Shown in pieces: positions 8,171 through 15,832 of a stretch of 36,212 nucleotides of DNA. Positions within the stretch are counted from its first letter, which is position 1, and each line of letters begins with the position of its first letter. The stretch is from JBDSGC01 sp046594105 (GTDB lineage: Bacteria; Acidobacteriota; Thermoanaerobaculia; Gp7-AA8): assembly GCA_046594105.1 (NCBI GenBank), contig JBKJQB010000362.1, positions 1 through 36,212 of the forward strand. The letters are read 5' to 3'. The notes under the pieces are model-generated. The model did no database searches, was not told where the DNA came from, and was given only the letters and a program-made list of their open reading frames with translations. A program made the translations under genes and the position numbers.

Positions 8171-10768
8171 ATGACCCTCGATGCCGGTTCGCGCCTGGGA
8201 CCCTACGAGATCACCTCGCGCCTGGGAGCGGGGGGCATGGGAGAGGTGTATCAAGCGCTCGACACCCGGCTGGATCGCAGCGTCGCCATCAAGGTCCTTC
8301 CGAGTGAGCTGGCCCACAACGATCAGCTGCAGCAGCGATTCGAGCGCGAAGCGAAAACGATCTCTCAGCTCAATCATCCGAACATCTGCACGCTCTATGA
8401 CGTCGGTCATGAGAAGGGTGTGGCCTATCTGGTGATGGAGTTGCTGGATGGCGAGACTCTGGCCGATCGGATCGCCCGGGGCCCGCTCCCGCTGGCCGAT
8501 GTGGTCCGTTACGGTTCGCAGATTGCCCAGGGGCTCAGCCGCGCTCACCGAGCGGGCATCGTTCATCGCGACCTCAAGCCGGGCAACATCATGATCACGA
8601 AGTCGGGAGCGAAGTTGCTCGACTTCGGTCTGGCCAAGAGCGCCGTGATCGAGATCAATCCCGATGGCGCGACGCAGCAGAAGCCGCTGACTCGCGAAGG
8701 AACTATCCTCGGAACGTTTCAATACATGGCGCCCGAGCAGCTGGAAGGCACCGAAGCGGACGCCCGAACCGACATCTTCGCGTTCGGAGCGGTGCTGTAC
8801 GAGATGGTCACCGGGAAACGAGCGTTCGCTGGAAAGACGAAAACCTCGCTCATCGCGGCCATCGTCGGTGGCGAGCCTCCACCCATCACCGCGCTGCAAC
8901 CGCTGGCCCCGACCTCTCTCGAGCATGTCATCACCAAGTGCCTGAAGAAGGATCCCGACGACCGCTGGCAGAGTGCGCACGACCTCGGCGAGGAGTTGAA
9001 GTGGGCGGGAACGGCCACCGATTCGGTGGCCTCGCGGCCGGTACGATGGTTCTGGCCGGCGCTGGCGCTTTTGACCATCGTGGCACTGGCAGCGACCGGG
9101 CTTCTCCTGCGTGAACGAAGCAGAACGCCTGAGGCATTCTCCTTCGCCATCATGCCTCCGCGTGGTTACTCGATCATCGAGCCGGCCATTTCTCCCGATG
9201 GCCGGGCCGTTGTGTTCACGGCGACCGACAGAAGTGGGGATCGGAGTCTCTGGATCCGCCACAACGACGCGGTGGATCCCGTTCGCCTGACCGAGAAGAG
9301 CGCGGGATCCAAACCAGCGAAACCATTCTGGTCCGCCGACGGAAAATGGATCGGTTTCTTCGACAACAAGAAGCTGATGAAAATCAGCGCGAACGGCGGA
9401 CGCCCGGAGATCATCAGCAGCGACGCCGGCTACGGGGTGGGAGCGAGCTGGAGCAGATCCGGCACCATCCTCATCGCCCGGCGCTTCAATGAGGGACTCT
9501 TTCGCGTGCCTGCCTCCGGTGGTGAGCCGGTCAAAGTGACGGACCTCGACACCGCCCATCGGGAGACGCTCCATGGCTGGCCTCAGTTTCTGGACGATGG
9601 CGACCACTTTCTCTTTCTCCGCCGCACCATCTCCGAACAGAAGAATGAAATCCATGCAGGCTCTGTGAGCCAGTCGCTCAACAAGTTGCTTCTGAAGGCC
9701 GACGCGCTTGTGGGGGTGTCGCTCGGTCACCTGCTCTTCGTACGGGACGGCGCCATCTACGCGCAGCCCTTCGATCAGAAGAAGCTCGAACTCTCCGGTG
9801 AGCCGCGCAAGGTCGTTGACGACGTGGTCTACAGCGAAGAGTGGTCCCACTCGTGGAGCACCGTCTCGGCGAACGGGGCGATGGCTCACCTGCCGGCCTC
9901 GAACGAGACGGCGACCGTGGAGGTGGGATGGTACGACCGGAATGGACGGCTGATCGAGAAGTTGTTCAACGCGACAAGTCTACGATCGGCGACTCCGTCC
10001 CCAGATGAACGCAAGCTGGCCCTGCTGAAGTTTGATCCCCGAAAAGGTGCCTACGATGTATACGCTCGCGATCTCGCTCGCGGCGTGGAGACGCGGTTGA
10101 CTGGAGGGTTGTCCAACAACCAGTGGGCAAACTGGTCGCCGTCAGGTGACCGCGTTTTCTTCTCTTCCGATCGCGACGGGATGTACGACATCTACTCCGT
10201 CCCTGATGACGGGGCGTCGGCACCTTCGACGATCTCAAAAACCAGCGACGACAAGAATGTCAGCGGTCTGTCCCCGGACGGCAGATTTCTCCTGATGGAT
10301 CGCGACGGAGGAAAACCCTGGAATGACGTCTGGGTCCTTCCGATGACCGGCGGCGGTCCCCCACGGCTCCTCGTTGCCACCGACGGAACGGACGGCGGCG
10401 CCAGATTTTCGCCGGACGGAAAAGCGATTGTGTACAGCTCCGATGTCTCGGGGCGGCTCGAGGTCTACGTGCGGCCATTCCCCGACGGGCGGTCCACGCA
10501 GGTGTCGACCGAAGGGGGCGCCGGACCAGAATGGAGCGCCGATGGTAAGTCTGTCGTGTTCGAGTCGCCCTCGCGACAATTGGTGTCCGTCCCCATCGGA
10601 GCGGGTCTCCAGCCGGGCATGCCGCTCGTGTTGTTCCGGCGACCGGAAACGATGTTTTCCTGGAGTCTCGGCACCAGAAGCGATCGGATTCTCGGCTGTT
10701 CCCTGGCCAACCCTTCCGAAGCCATCAGCGTGGTCCACTACCGGTCACGATGGAACGAGCGCAAGTGA
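8171..10768 (+). CDS. PknB-type membrane Ser/Thr protein kinase with C-terminal PD40/TolB-like propeller
   Basis: 865 aa. The kinase domain spans about residues 12-270: glycine loop GAGGMGEVY (19-27), Lys41 in VAIKVL, catalytic HRDLKPGN (132-139, Asp134), DFG at 151-153 and an APEQ motif, so all key catalytic residues are present. One membrane segment follows at about 293-313. The C-terminal ~540 residues carry repeated PD40 blades (ISPDGRAVVF, SWSRSGTIL, WSPSGDRVFFSSDRDG, RFSPDGKAIVYSSD, EWSADGKSVVF). By topology the kinase is cytoplasmic and the propeller outside, which suggests a sensor, but the ligand is unknown. Such kinase-TM-PD40 fusions are common in Acidobacteriota. GGAGA about 11 nt before the ATG is an acceptable ribosome site. 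The gene lies 25 bp after the S9D peptidase, so the two are probably an operon. Confidence 0.93.
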   Translation: MTLDAGSRLGPYEITSRLGAGGMGEVYQALDTRLDRSVAIKVLPSELAHNDQLQQRFEREAKTISQLNHPNICTLYDVGHEKGVAYLVMELLDGETLADRIARGPLPLADVVRYGSQIAQGLSRAHRAGIVHRDLKPGNIMITKSGAKLLDFGLAKSAVIEINPDGATQQKPLTREGTILGTFQYMAPEQLEGTEADARTDIFAFGAVLYEMVTGKRAFAGKTKTSLIAAIVGGEPPPITALQPLAPTSLEHVITKCLKKDPDDRWQSAHDLGEELKWAGTATDSVASRPVRWFWPALALLTIVALAATGLLLRERSRTPEAFSFAIMPPRGYSIIEPAISPDGRAVVFTATDRSGDRSLWIRHNDAVDPVRLTEKSAGSKPAKPFWSADGKWIGFFDNKKLMKISANGGRPEIISSDAGYGVGASWSRSGTILIARRFNEGLFRVPASGGEPVKVTDLDTAHRETLHGWPQFLDDGDHFLFLRRTISEQKNEIHAGSVSQSLNKLLLKADALVGVSLGHLLFVRDGAIYAQPFDQKKLELSGEPRKVVDDVVYSEEWSHSWSTVSANGAMAHLPASNETATVEVGWYDRNGRLIEKLFNATSLRSATPSPDERKLALLKFDPRKGAYDVYARDLARGVETRLTGGLSNNQWANWSPSGDRVFFSSDRDGMYDIYSVPDDGASAPSTISKTSDDKNVSGLSPDGRFLLMDRDGGKPWNDVWVLPMTGGGPPRLLVATDGTDGGARFSPDGKAIVYSSDVSGRLEVYVRPFPDGRSTQVSTEGGAGPEWSADGKSVVFESPSRQLVSVPIGAGLQPGMPLVLFRRPETMFSWSLGTRSDRILGCSLANPSEAISVVHYRSRWNERK

Positions 10769-10828
10769 TCACGGCGTCCGCGAGCCTCTCTTTTTGCGCT
10801 TCGAGGTGAGACGATCACTGCGCTACAT

Positions 10829-11830
10829 ATGGGCGCCGTCTTGCACAGCCATCCCGCAGTGACGAAACCAATCCTCCTCACCGGCGCTACCGGCTTCGTC
10901 GGCTCGCGGCTGTATCCGGTCCTTGCGCAACGTGGCTTCGCCGTGCGTTGTCTGACGCGCGATGTCTCGAAGGCCCGCCAGCGCTTTCCCGGACGCGACT
11001 GGGTCGAGGCAGACGTCGCCGATCGTGCGGCGCTGCGCAAAGCGCTGGAAGGGTGTGCGGCGGCCTACTACCTGGTGCACGAGATGGGAACGGCGGGGAA
11101 CTTCCGGGAACGCGAGGCCAGTTCCGCGCGCGCCTTCGCCGAGGCCGCAGCCGAGGCGAGGGTGGAGCGGATCATCTACCTCGGTGGCGTTCATCCCGCC
11201 ACCGGAGATTCATCGGAGCACCTTCTGAGCCGGGCCCGCGTCGGAGAGATTCTGGCCAGCGGATCGGTTCCGGTCCTGGAGTTGCGGGCCAGCATGATCG
11301 TCGGCAACGGAAGCCTTTCGTTTCTGATCGTGCGCGATCTCGCCGCCCGCCTGCCGTTCATGATCCTCCCACGCTGGCTCGACTCGCGCACCGAACCGGT
11401 GGCCATCGACGACGTTCTGGTGGCGCTTGACCGCGCTCTCGATCTGGATCTCCCCCGCTCGGCAGCGTTCGACATTCCCGGACCGGAGATTCTCTCGGGC
11501 CGGGAGATCCTTCTGCGCACGGCGAACGCCCTCGGACTGAAGCACCCCCTGGTCGTGCGCGTGCCGGTGCTCACCCCCGGCCTTTCGTCGCACTGGGTAC
11601 GTTTCGTCACGCGCGCCCAGTGGAGCGTGGCCAGAGAAATCGTGGTCGGCCTGACCAGCGATCTGCTGGCGGAAGACGATCGCTTCTGGTCTCTGGTCGG
11701 TCACGAGCAGCGACTCGATTTCCGGGAGGCGGCACGGCGCGCCATCGCAGAGGAGCGCCAACCACGATCAGGCCTCTGGAGCCGGGCGGAGGCCTTGATG
11801 AAATCCCTTCGCGGTGGCAGCACAGCGTGA
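10829..11830 (+). CDS. Atypical short-chain dehydrogenase / NAD(P)-binding NmrA/YbjT-like protein
   Basis: 333 aa from the ATG. The Rossmann dinucleotide motif TGATGFVG sits at residues 18-25, followed by strand/helix pattern RGFAVRCLTRD. A YYLVHEMG segment is followed by RIIYLGGVHP, typical of atypical SDRs (COG0702: YbjT, NmrA-like, NDUFA9-like) that lack the classical YxxxK active site. Reaction and substrate cannot be deduced. The start is uncertain: neither ATG 10829 nor GTG 10859 (which would begin directly before KPILLTGATG) has a convincing Shine-Dalgarno. The stop codon overlaps the start of the CPBP protease gene by four bases (GTGA), so the two are almost certainly translated together. 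Confidence 0.8.
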   Translation: MGAVLHSHPAVTKPILLTGATGFVGSRLYPVLAQRGFAVRCLTRDVSKARQRFPGRDWVEADVADRAALRKALEGCAAAYYLVHEMGTAGNFREREASSARAFAEAAAEARVERIIYLGGVHPATGDSSEHLLSRARVGEILASGSVPVLELRASMIVGNGSLSFLIVRDLAARLPFMILPRWLDSRTEPVAIDDVLVALDRALDLDLPRSAAFDIPGPEILSGREILLRTANALGLKHPLVVRVPVLTPGLSSHWVRFVTRAQWSVAREIVVGLTSDLLAEDDRFWSLVGHEQRLDFREAARRAIAEERQPRSGLWSRAEALMKSLRGGSTA

Positions 11831-12450
11831 CAGACGCCCGACAGCGAACGCGGATGGCCATCCCGCTGATCTGGGCGGCAGCGATGCTGGCCGCGCGCAC
11901 GCTCGATCCATGGATTCCGATCGCCATCGCCGCGCTGGGCATGTCGGCAACGGTGCTGGCTTCCGATCGGGAGCTGATGCGCGATCTCCTCAAGCCGGGG
12001 CTCCGCTCAGTCCTTCTCGGGCTCCTGGCCAGTGGCGTGATGATCGCTGCCACCTATCTGCTCTTCCCGCTGGTGACACAGGCGATTCCCACGATCGGCA
12101 TCCGGACCGGCAATCTCTATGCGATGTTTCTCGTGGGCCGGCCCCGCCCCAGCGTGCTGCTGTTCGTCATTCCCATCATCCTGGCAGAGGAGATTCTGTG
12201 GCGCGGGGCGTTTCAGGAATGGGTGGCCACCCGCTGGCCAGCGCGGCCGGTCCTGATCATCATCCTGTCCGCGGCGACGTATGCAGTGGCGCACGCATCG
12301 TTCGGCTCCGTCCTGCTGGTGATCATCGCCTTCGTCTGCGGACTGTTCTGGTCGGCGCTGCGAGGCGTCTCCCGCAGTCTGCTGCCGTCGCTCATCGCGC
12401 ACCTGGCGTGGGATCTCGCGCTGATCCTCGTCCCGCTGCACAGGGGATGA
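11827..12450 (+). CDS. CPBP (CAAX/Rce1-like) intramembrane metalloprotease family protein
   Basis: 207 aa, starting at GTG 11827 inside the upstream stop (GTGA overlap). The ATG at 11854 is an alternative. The protein is mostly hydrophobic, with about six membrane segments. The three family motifs are visible: EEILWRG (Glu121, Glu122, Arg126), a second motif AVAHASFGS with His, and HLAWD near the C-terminus. These residues form the glutamate/histidine active site of CPBP intramembrane proteases (related to CaaX protease Rce1 and bacteriocin-immunity proteins). The natural substrate is unknown. Although the frame is open further upstream, that stretch overlaps the SDR gene and is not needed. 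A 12-bp inverted repeat follows the gene at 12479-12510. Confidence 0.85.
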   Translation: MTDARQRTRMAIPLIWAAAMLAARTLDPWIPIAIAALGMSATVLASDRELMRDLLKPGLRSVLLGLLASGVMIAATYLLFPLVTQAIPTIGIRTGNLYAMFLVGRPRPSVLLFVIPIILAEEILWRGAFQEWVATRWPARPVLIIILSAATYAVAHASFGSVLLVIIAFVCGLFWSALRGVSRSLLPSLIAHLAWDLALILVPLHRG

Positions 12451-12478
12451 AGCGGCGTGATCCGTCTCCATCCGCGAG

Positions 12479-12510
12479 GAGCGTGGTGCCGTCGCACCGG
12501 CACCACGCTC
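12479..12510. terminator. Hairpin between convergent genes, possible bidirectional terminator
   Basis: GAGCGTGGTGCC and GGCACCACGCTC form a perfect 12-bp stem with an 8-nt loop, midway between the convergent stops at 12450 and 12527. There is no real T-run on either side (only TTCACTT on the plus side), so termination is plausible but not certain. Confidence 0.55.
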
Positions 12511-12526
12511 TTCACTTCGAATGACG

Positions 12527-13084
12527 CTACGGCTTGCCGCAGGAGAGGACGAAGTTGATCTGAAAGTTGTTGTTGTTCTCGTTGCTTTGCGACACGTTGT
12601 GATCGTCATCCGTGAACAAAACGAGCTTGTGGGAGCCAGCGGGCAGGTAGGCCTGGGTGTTGACCACTTTCCCTTCGGACGCCAGCAGTGAAAGCGCGGA
12701 CTGGCTGCTGACCACGTTCTTGTCGTCCACTTTGAATCGATTCACAAACGAGGGTCCGGCAGGCGCACCGGCCGCTTCCTGCATGAAGTAGGAGATGTTG
12801 AAGGCGCAGGTGCCGTTGGATTGCATCGCGGAGTCCTGCTCCGTCAACTGGACCGTCGTTCCCCAACCGGCGAATTTGCCATTCGCACCACCGACCATGC
12901 CGCCAATGGTCAATCCACCTCGCTGGATGGTGATGTCAGCGGTCCTCGGCGGCGGCGGCACCACCCCGCGTCCCCCGGTGACCTGAGGCGGTCTGGGCTG
13001 AGTCCCGCGGTCATCCGCTGCCAGCGTTGTCATCGATCCCGCCGCACCCAGAATCATCAGGAACACTGCTGATTTCAGTTTCAT
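12527..13084 (-). CDS. Secreted protein with CARDB-like beta domain, function unknown
   Basis: 185 aa. A Sec signal peptide is clear (MKLKSAVFLMILGAAGSMTT, then LAADDRG). A Pro/Arg-rich linker follows at about 30-50. The rest is beta-rich and ends KLVLFTDDDHNVSQSNENNN then FQINFVLSCGKP. The pattern of an Asn-rich turn followed by a final hydrophobic strand is typical of CARDB domains (cell-adhesion-related domain in bacteria). The two cysteines, one in SNGTCAFNISY and one in LSCGKP, could form a disulphide outside the cell. GGGAG lies about 6 nt before the ATG. No partner gene is adjacent on the same strand. The CARDB assignment is an inference from the C-terminal pattern. Confidence 0.7.
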   Translation of the reverse strand: MKLKSAVFLMILGAAGSMTTLAADDRGTQPRPPQVTGGRGVVPPPPRTADITIQRGGLTIGGMVGGANGKFAGWGTTVQLTEQDSAMQSNGTCAFNISYFMQEAAGAPAGPSFVNRFKVDDKNVVSSQSALSLLASEGKVVNTQAYLPAGSHKLVLFTDDDHNVSQSNENNNNFQINFVLSCGKP

Positions 13085-13343
13085 GGCTTTCTCCCTTTTG
13101 TATGGATCAGGGGTTGATTCCCCCGATCCTGCTTCGGATCCGAAGCGCGTGGGAGCAATCTGGCGGCTGTGGGGTCGGAAGTCCTTCCGCTTCGATCGTT
13201 TTTCCCTCGAAGGTTTCTCGAAGACTTCTCATTGAAGGTCGCGGGCGACAGAAACGTGGGTTCAGCGACTGCGGCCACCATGCCTCCGAAGGCGATTTCC
13301 AGGCCGTGGCGAGGCTCAGCGGGCCTCCCCGCGCGGAACCGAG

Positions 13344-13349
13344 TACGAT
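13344..13349 (+). promoter_or_regulatory. Candidate -10 element for a leaderless CPXCG mRNA
   Basis: TACGAT is followed by exactly 7 nt and then the ATG at 13357, and there is no Shine-Dalgarno. No good -35 is seen 16-18 nt upstream. The spacing puts the transcript start at or next to the A of ATG. Confidence 0.4.
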
Positions 13350-13356
13350 CGCGACC

Positions 13357-13545
13357 ATGTCGGAAGCGATCGCATCGAGTTGTCCCTACTGCGGCGAACC
13401 GGTCGACGTCGTCATCGACGAGGGAGGCGGCAGGCGGCAATCGTATGTGCAGGATTGTCCAGTGTGCTGCCAGCCCTGGCAGGTCGAGGTCACGCAGGAT
13501 CGAGAAGGCGACTGGTTCCTGGCTCTGCAGACTTCTGACGACTGA
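13357..13545 (+). CDS. CPXCG-type cysteine-rich zinc-ribbon protein
   Basis: 62 aa. Two CxxC knuckles are present, CPYC at 9-12 and CPVC at 34-37 (plus Cys38), in the frame SCPYCGEPVDVVID...VQDCPVCCQPW, which matches the small CPXCG motif family (Pfam Cys_rich_CPXG) in both length and spacing. The four cysteines very likely bind one zinc. Function is unknown across the family. The frame is open upstream to 13027, but the conserved family start is MSEAIASSCPYC. There is no Shine-Dalgarno; instead a TACGAT hexamer sits 7 nt before the ATG, suggesting a leaderless transcript. The subtilase gene lies 253 bp downstream on the same strand. Confidence 0.85.
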   Translation: MSEAIASSCPYCGEPVDVVIDEGGGRRQSYVQDCPVCCQPWQVEVTQDREGDWFLALQTSDD

Positions 13546-13697
13546 CAGATTCGAATCTCGCTTCTTCAGGCGTTGGGCGGGGGTCAGCGATGCGACCATT
13601 CTCGCAACTTTTGACCCAGCAAAGAGCACTGATCGCCTTTCTTCGGCTCATGTCTTGACCCACCGCCTCTTTCACGATCTCCTCGCTTTCCATTTAA

Positions 13698-13712
13698 CGT
13701 ATTGATAATACG
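13698..13712. promoter_or_regulatory. 15-bp palindrome upstream of the subtilase gene, candidate operator overlapping a -10
   Basis: CGTATTGATAATACG is a perfect 6-bp inverted repeat with a 3-nt centre. It contains GATAAT (13704-13709), a near-consensus -10 hexamer, about 90 bp before the subtilase ATG. An operator overlapping the promoter would fit repression, but the regulator is not identified and the -35 is weak. Confidence 0.4.
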
Positions 13713-13798
13713 ACAGTTACCCGCCGTCACCGCAAGGCGATTCGACTGGCAGACGGTCTGCTTTGGAGCTGGCAGACTTTCAGAGTCAAGGAGCGAAG

Positions 13799-15715
13799 AT
13801 GAAACGTTTGTTGATGGTGGTGTTGTCCCTGTTGGTGGTGACCGGAGCGTCTGCTGCCGGCCCGAAGAAATCAATCCAGAAGAGCTCACGGCAGATCCAG
13901 GACCGCTACATCGTCGTTTTCAATGATCGCGTACCGGGCGGAGAGGTCGGGCAGAAGGCCTCGGAACTCAGCCGGGCCCATGGAGCGCGATTGGAATTCG
14001 TCTACCAGCACGCCATCAAGGGATTCGCGGCGGTCATGAACGAAGCGCGGGCCAACGCCATGCTCAACAATCCGAACGTTGAGTACATCGAAGAAGACGG
14101 AACGGTTGAGGGCACGGCGACCCAGAGCAACGCGACCTGGGGAATCGACCGGGTCGATCAACGCGATCTTCCACTGAGCGGTACCTACACCTACAACGCC
14201 GACGGCACCGGTGTGAAGGCGTACATCATCGACACCGGGATCAAGGTCGGCCACGTCGAGTACCAGAATGCGTCTGGCGCCACTCGCCGGGTGACCGGCT
14301 ATGACGCCGTAACATCGGGAGGCAATGCCGATGACTGCAACGGTCACGGATCGCACGTGTCCGGCACTGTGGGCGGTCTGACCTACGGGATCGCCAAGAA
14401 TGTCACCCTGGTCGCGGTGCGAGTTCTCGACTGCAACGGCTCGGGGACCAATTCCGGCGTCATCGCCGGCATCGACTGGGTGACCAGCGACCACCTGGCC
14501 GGACAACGGGCCGTCGCGAACATGAGCCTCGGCGGCGGAGCGTCTCAGGCTCTCGACGACGCAGTCAACCGTAGCATCACGGACGGCGTCACCTTCGCCA
14601 TCGCCGCCGGCAACGACAGCGGGCAGAGTGCCTGCAACTACTCACCCGCCCGCGTAGCCGCCGCGATCACCGTCGGTTCCAGCACCAGCACCGATGCACG
14701 TTCCTCCTTCTCGAACATCGGAACCTGCGTGGACATCTTTGGGCCGGGATCGAGCATCACCTCGGCCTGGAATACCAGCACCACCGCCACGAACACCATC
14801 AGCGGAACCTCGATGGCCACGCCTCACGTCTGCGGCGTCGCCGCTCTTTATGTTCAGGGGGCGACCGATTTCAGCCCCTCCGCGACCTGGACCGCCATCA
14901 ACAACGCCTCATCGCTGAACAAGCTCACCGACGTGGGCGCCGGCTCTCCGAACAAACTTCTCTACTCCCTCCTGACCAGTCCCACTCCCGCTCCGACCAT
15001 CTCCGGCTTCAGCCCGACCAGCGGCGGCGTGGGCACCTCGGTGACCATCTCCGGCTCGAACTTCACCGGCGCCACAGCGGTCAAGTTCAACGGTCAGTCG
15101 GCATCGTTCACCGTCAACAGTTCCTCCCAGATCACCGCCAGCGCTCCCAACTGCTCCAGCACCGGAACCATCTCGGTGACCACCTCCGGCGGCACGGTCA
15201 CCAGCTCCAGCTCCTTCACGGTGACCGGTTGCTCGTCCACCACCACGCAGATCCTCGGAAATCCCGGATTCGAGTCGGGAGCCGTCACCTGGACCCAGAC
15301 CGCAGGTGTGATCGACAGCTCCACGGGGCGTCCAGCCCGCACCGGCTCGTGGAAGGCATGGCTCAATGGCTACGGGACCTCCCACACCGACTACGCGTAT
15401 CAGCAGATCACCATCCCTTCGAACGCGACCGGTACGACGCTGAACCTCTACGTTCGCATCGATACAGCGGAGACGACCACCGCCACGGCATATGACAAGT
15501 TGAGCGTGCAGATTCTCAACTCGGCAGGCACCCTGCTCTCGACGCTGGCCACCTACTCAAATCTCAACGCGAACTCCACCTACACGCTGAAGTCCTTCAA
15601 CCTCGGCACGACCTACAACGGGCAGACCATCCGGGTCCGCTTCTACGGGACCGAGGATGGTTCGCTGCAAACGTCCTTCGTGATCGACGACACATCGCTC
15701 AACGTCACGCAATAA
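13799..15715 (+). CDS. Secreted subtilisin-like serine protease (S8, proteinase K type) with I9 propeptide and IPT domain
   Basis: 638 aa. AAGGAG lies 5 nt before the ATG; the frame stays open a little further upstream but this start gives a clean signal peptide (MKRLLMVVLSLLVVTGASAA). An inhibitor_I9 propeptide runs from about 34 to 103 (RYIVVFNDRV...NVEYIEED). The S8 catalytic domain (about 115-395) shows Asp145 (YIIDTG), His183 (NGHGSHVSG), Asn272 (AIAAGNDSG) and Ser338 (GTSMATPH), so it should be active after propeptide removal. An IPT/TIG immunoglobulin-like domain follows (about 400-475, PTISGFSPTSGGVGTSVTI) and then a C-terminal jelly-roll-like module (about 480-638, NPGFESG...FVIDDTSLNV), probably for binding to substrate or cell surface. 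A strong terminator follows at 15737-15760. Confidence 0.95.
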   Translation: MKRLLMVVLSLLVVTGASAAGPKKSIQKSSRQIQDRYIVVFNDRVPGGEVGQKASELSRAHGARLEFVYQHAIKGFAAVMNEARANAMLNNPNVEYIEEDGTVEGTATQSNATWGIDRVDQRDLPLSGTYTYNADGTGVKAYIIDTGIKVGHVEYQNASGATRRVTGYDAVTSGGNADDCNGHGSHVSGTVGGLTYGIAKNVTLVAVRVLDCNGSGTNSGVIAGIDWVTSDHLAGQRAVANMSLGGGASQALDDAVNRSITDGVTFAIAAGNDSGQSACNYSPARVAAAITVGSSTSTDARSSFSNIGTCVDIFGPGSSITSAWNTSTTATNTISGTSMATPHVCGVAALYVQGATDFSPSATWTAINNASSLNKLTDVGAGSPNKLLYSLLTSPTPAPTISGFSPTSGGVGTSVTISGSNFTGATAVKFNGQSASFTVNSSSQITASAPNCSSTGTISVTTSGGTVTSSSSFTVTGCSSTTTQILGNPGFESGAVTWTQTAGVIDSSTGRPARTGSWKAWLNGYGTSHTDYAYQQITIPSNATGTTLNLYVRIDTAETTTATAYDKLSVQILNSAGTLLSTLATYSNLNANSTYTLKSFNLGTTYNGQTIRVRFYGTEDGSLQTSFVIDDTSLNVTQ

Positions 15716-15736
15716 GACTCTTCGCAGAGTTGCTCG

Positions 15737-15760
15737 AAAGCCCCGCTCCGGCGGGGCTTT
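15737..15760 (+). terminator. Rho-independent terminator of the subtilase gene
   Basis: AAAGCCCCGC and GCGGGGCTTT form a 10-bp stem around TCCG. Downstream the T-run continues (TTTTTTGTTT), 20 bp after the stop. The opposite side lacks a T-run. Confidence 0.92.
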
Positions 15761-15832
15761 TTTGTTTCGCCAGTGGCTGAGCAATCGGTTTTCTGGAGAG
15801 GCTCTCTCCGCCCCGAGGGAAGCCGTCCGCCC

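Noticed and set aside
6496..8172. 558-codon minus-strand frame under the S9D peptidase
   Set aside because: The plus strand has a complete catalytic triad and signal peptide; the minus frame has no motif and low-complexity composition.
8030..9889. 619-codon minus-strand frame across the peptidase/kinase junction
   Set aside because: Antisense of a kinase with all catalytic motifs; no recognisable product.
13027..13356. Longer N-terminus for the CPXCG protein
   Set aside because: The family is about 60 aa and begins just before the first CxxC; the upstream part crosses the divergent CARDB promoter region.
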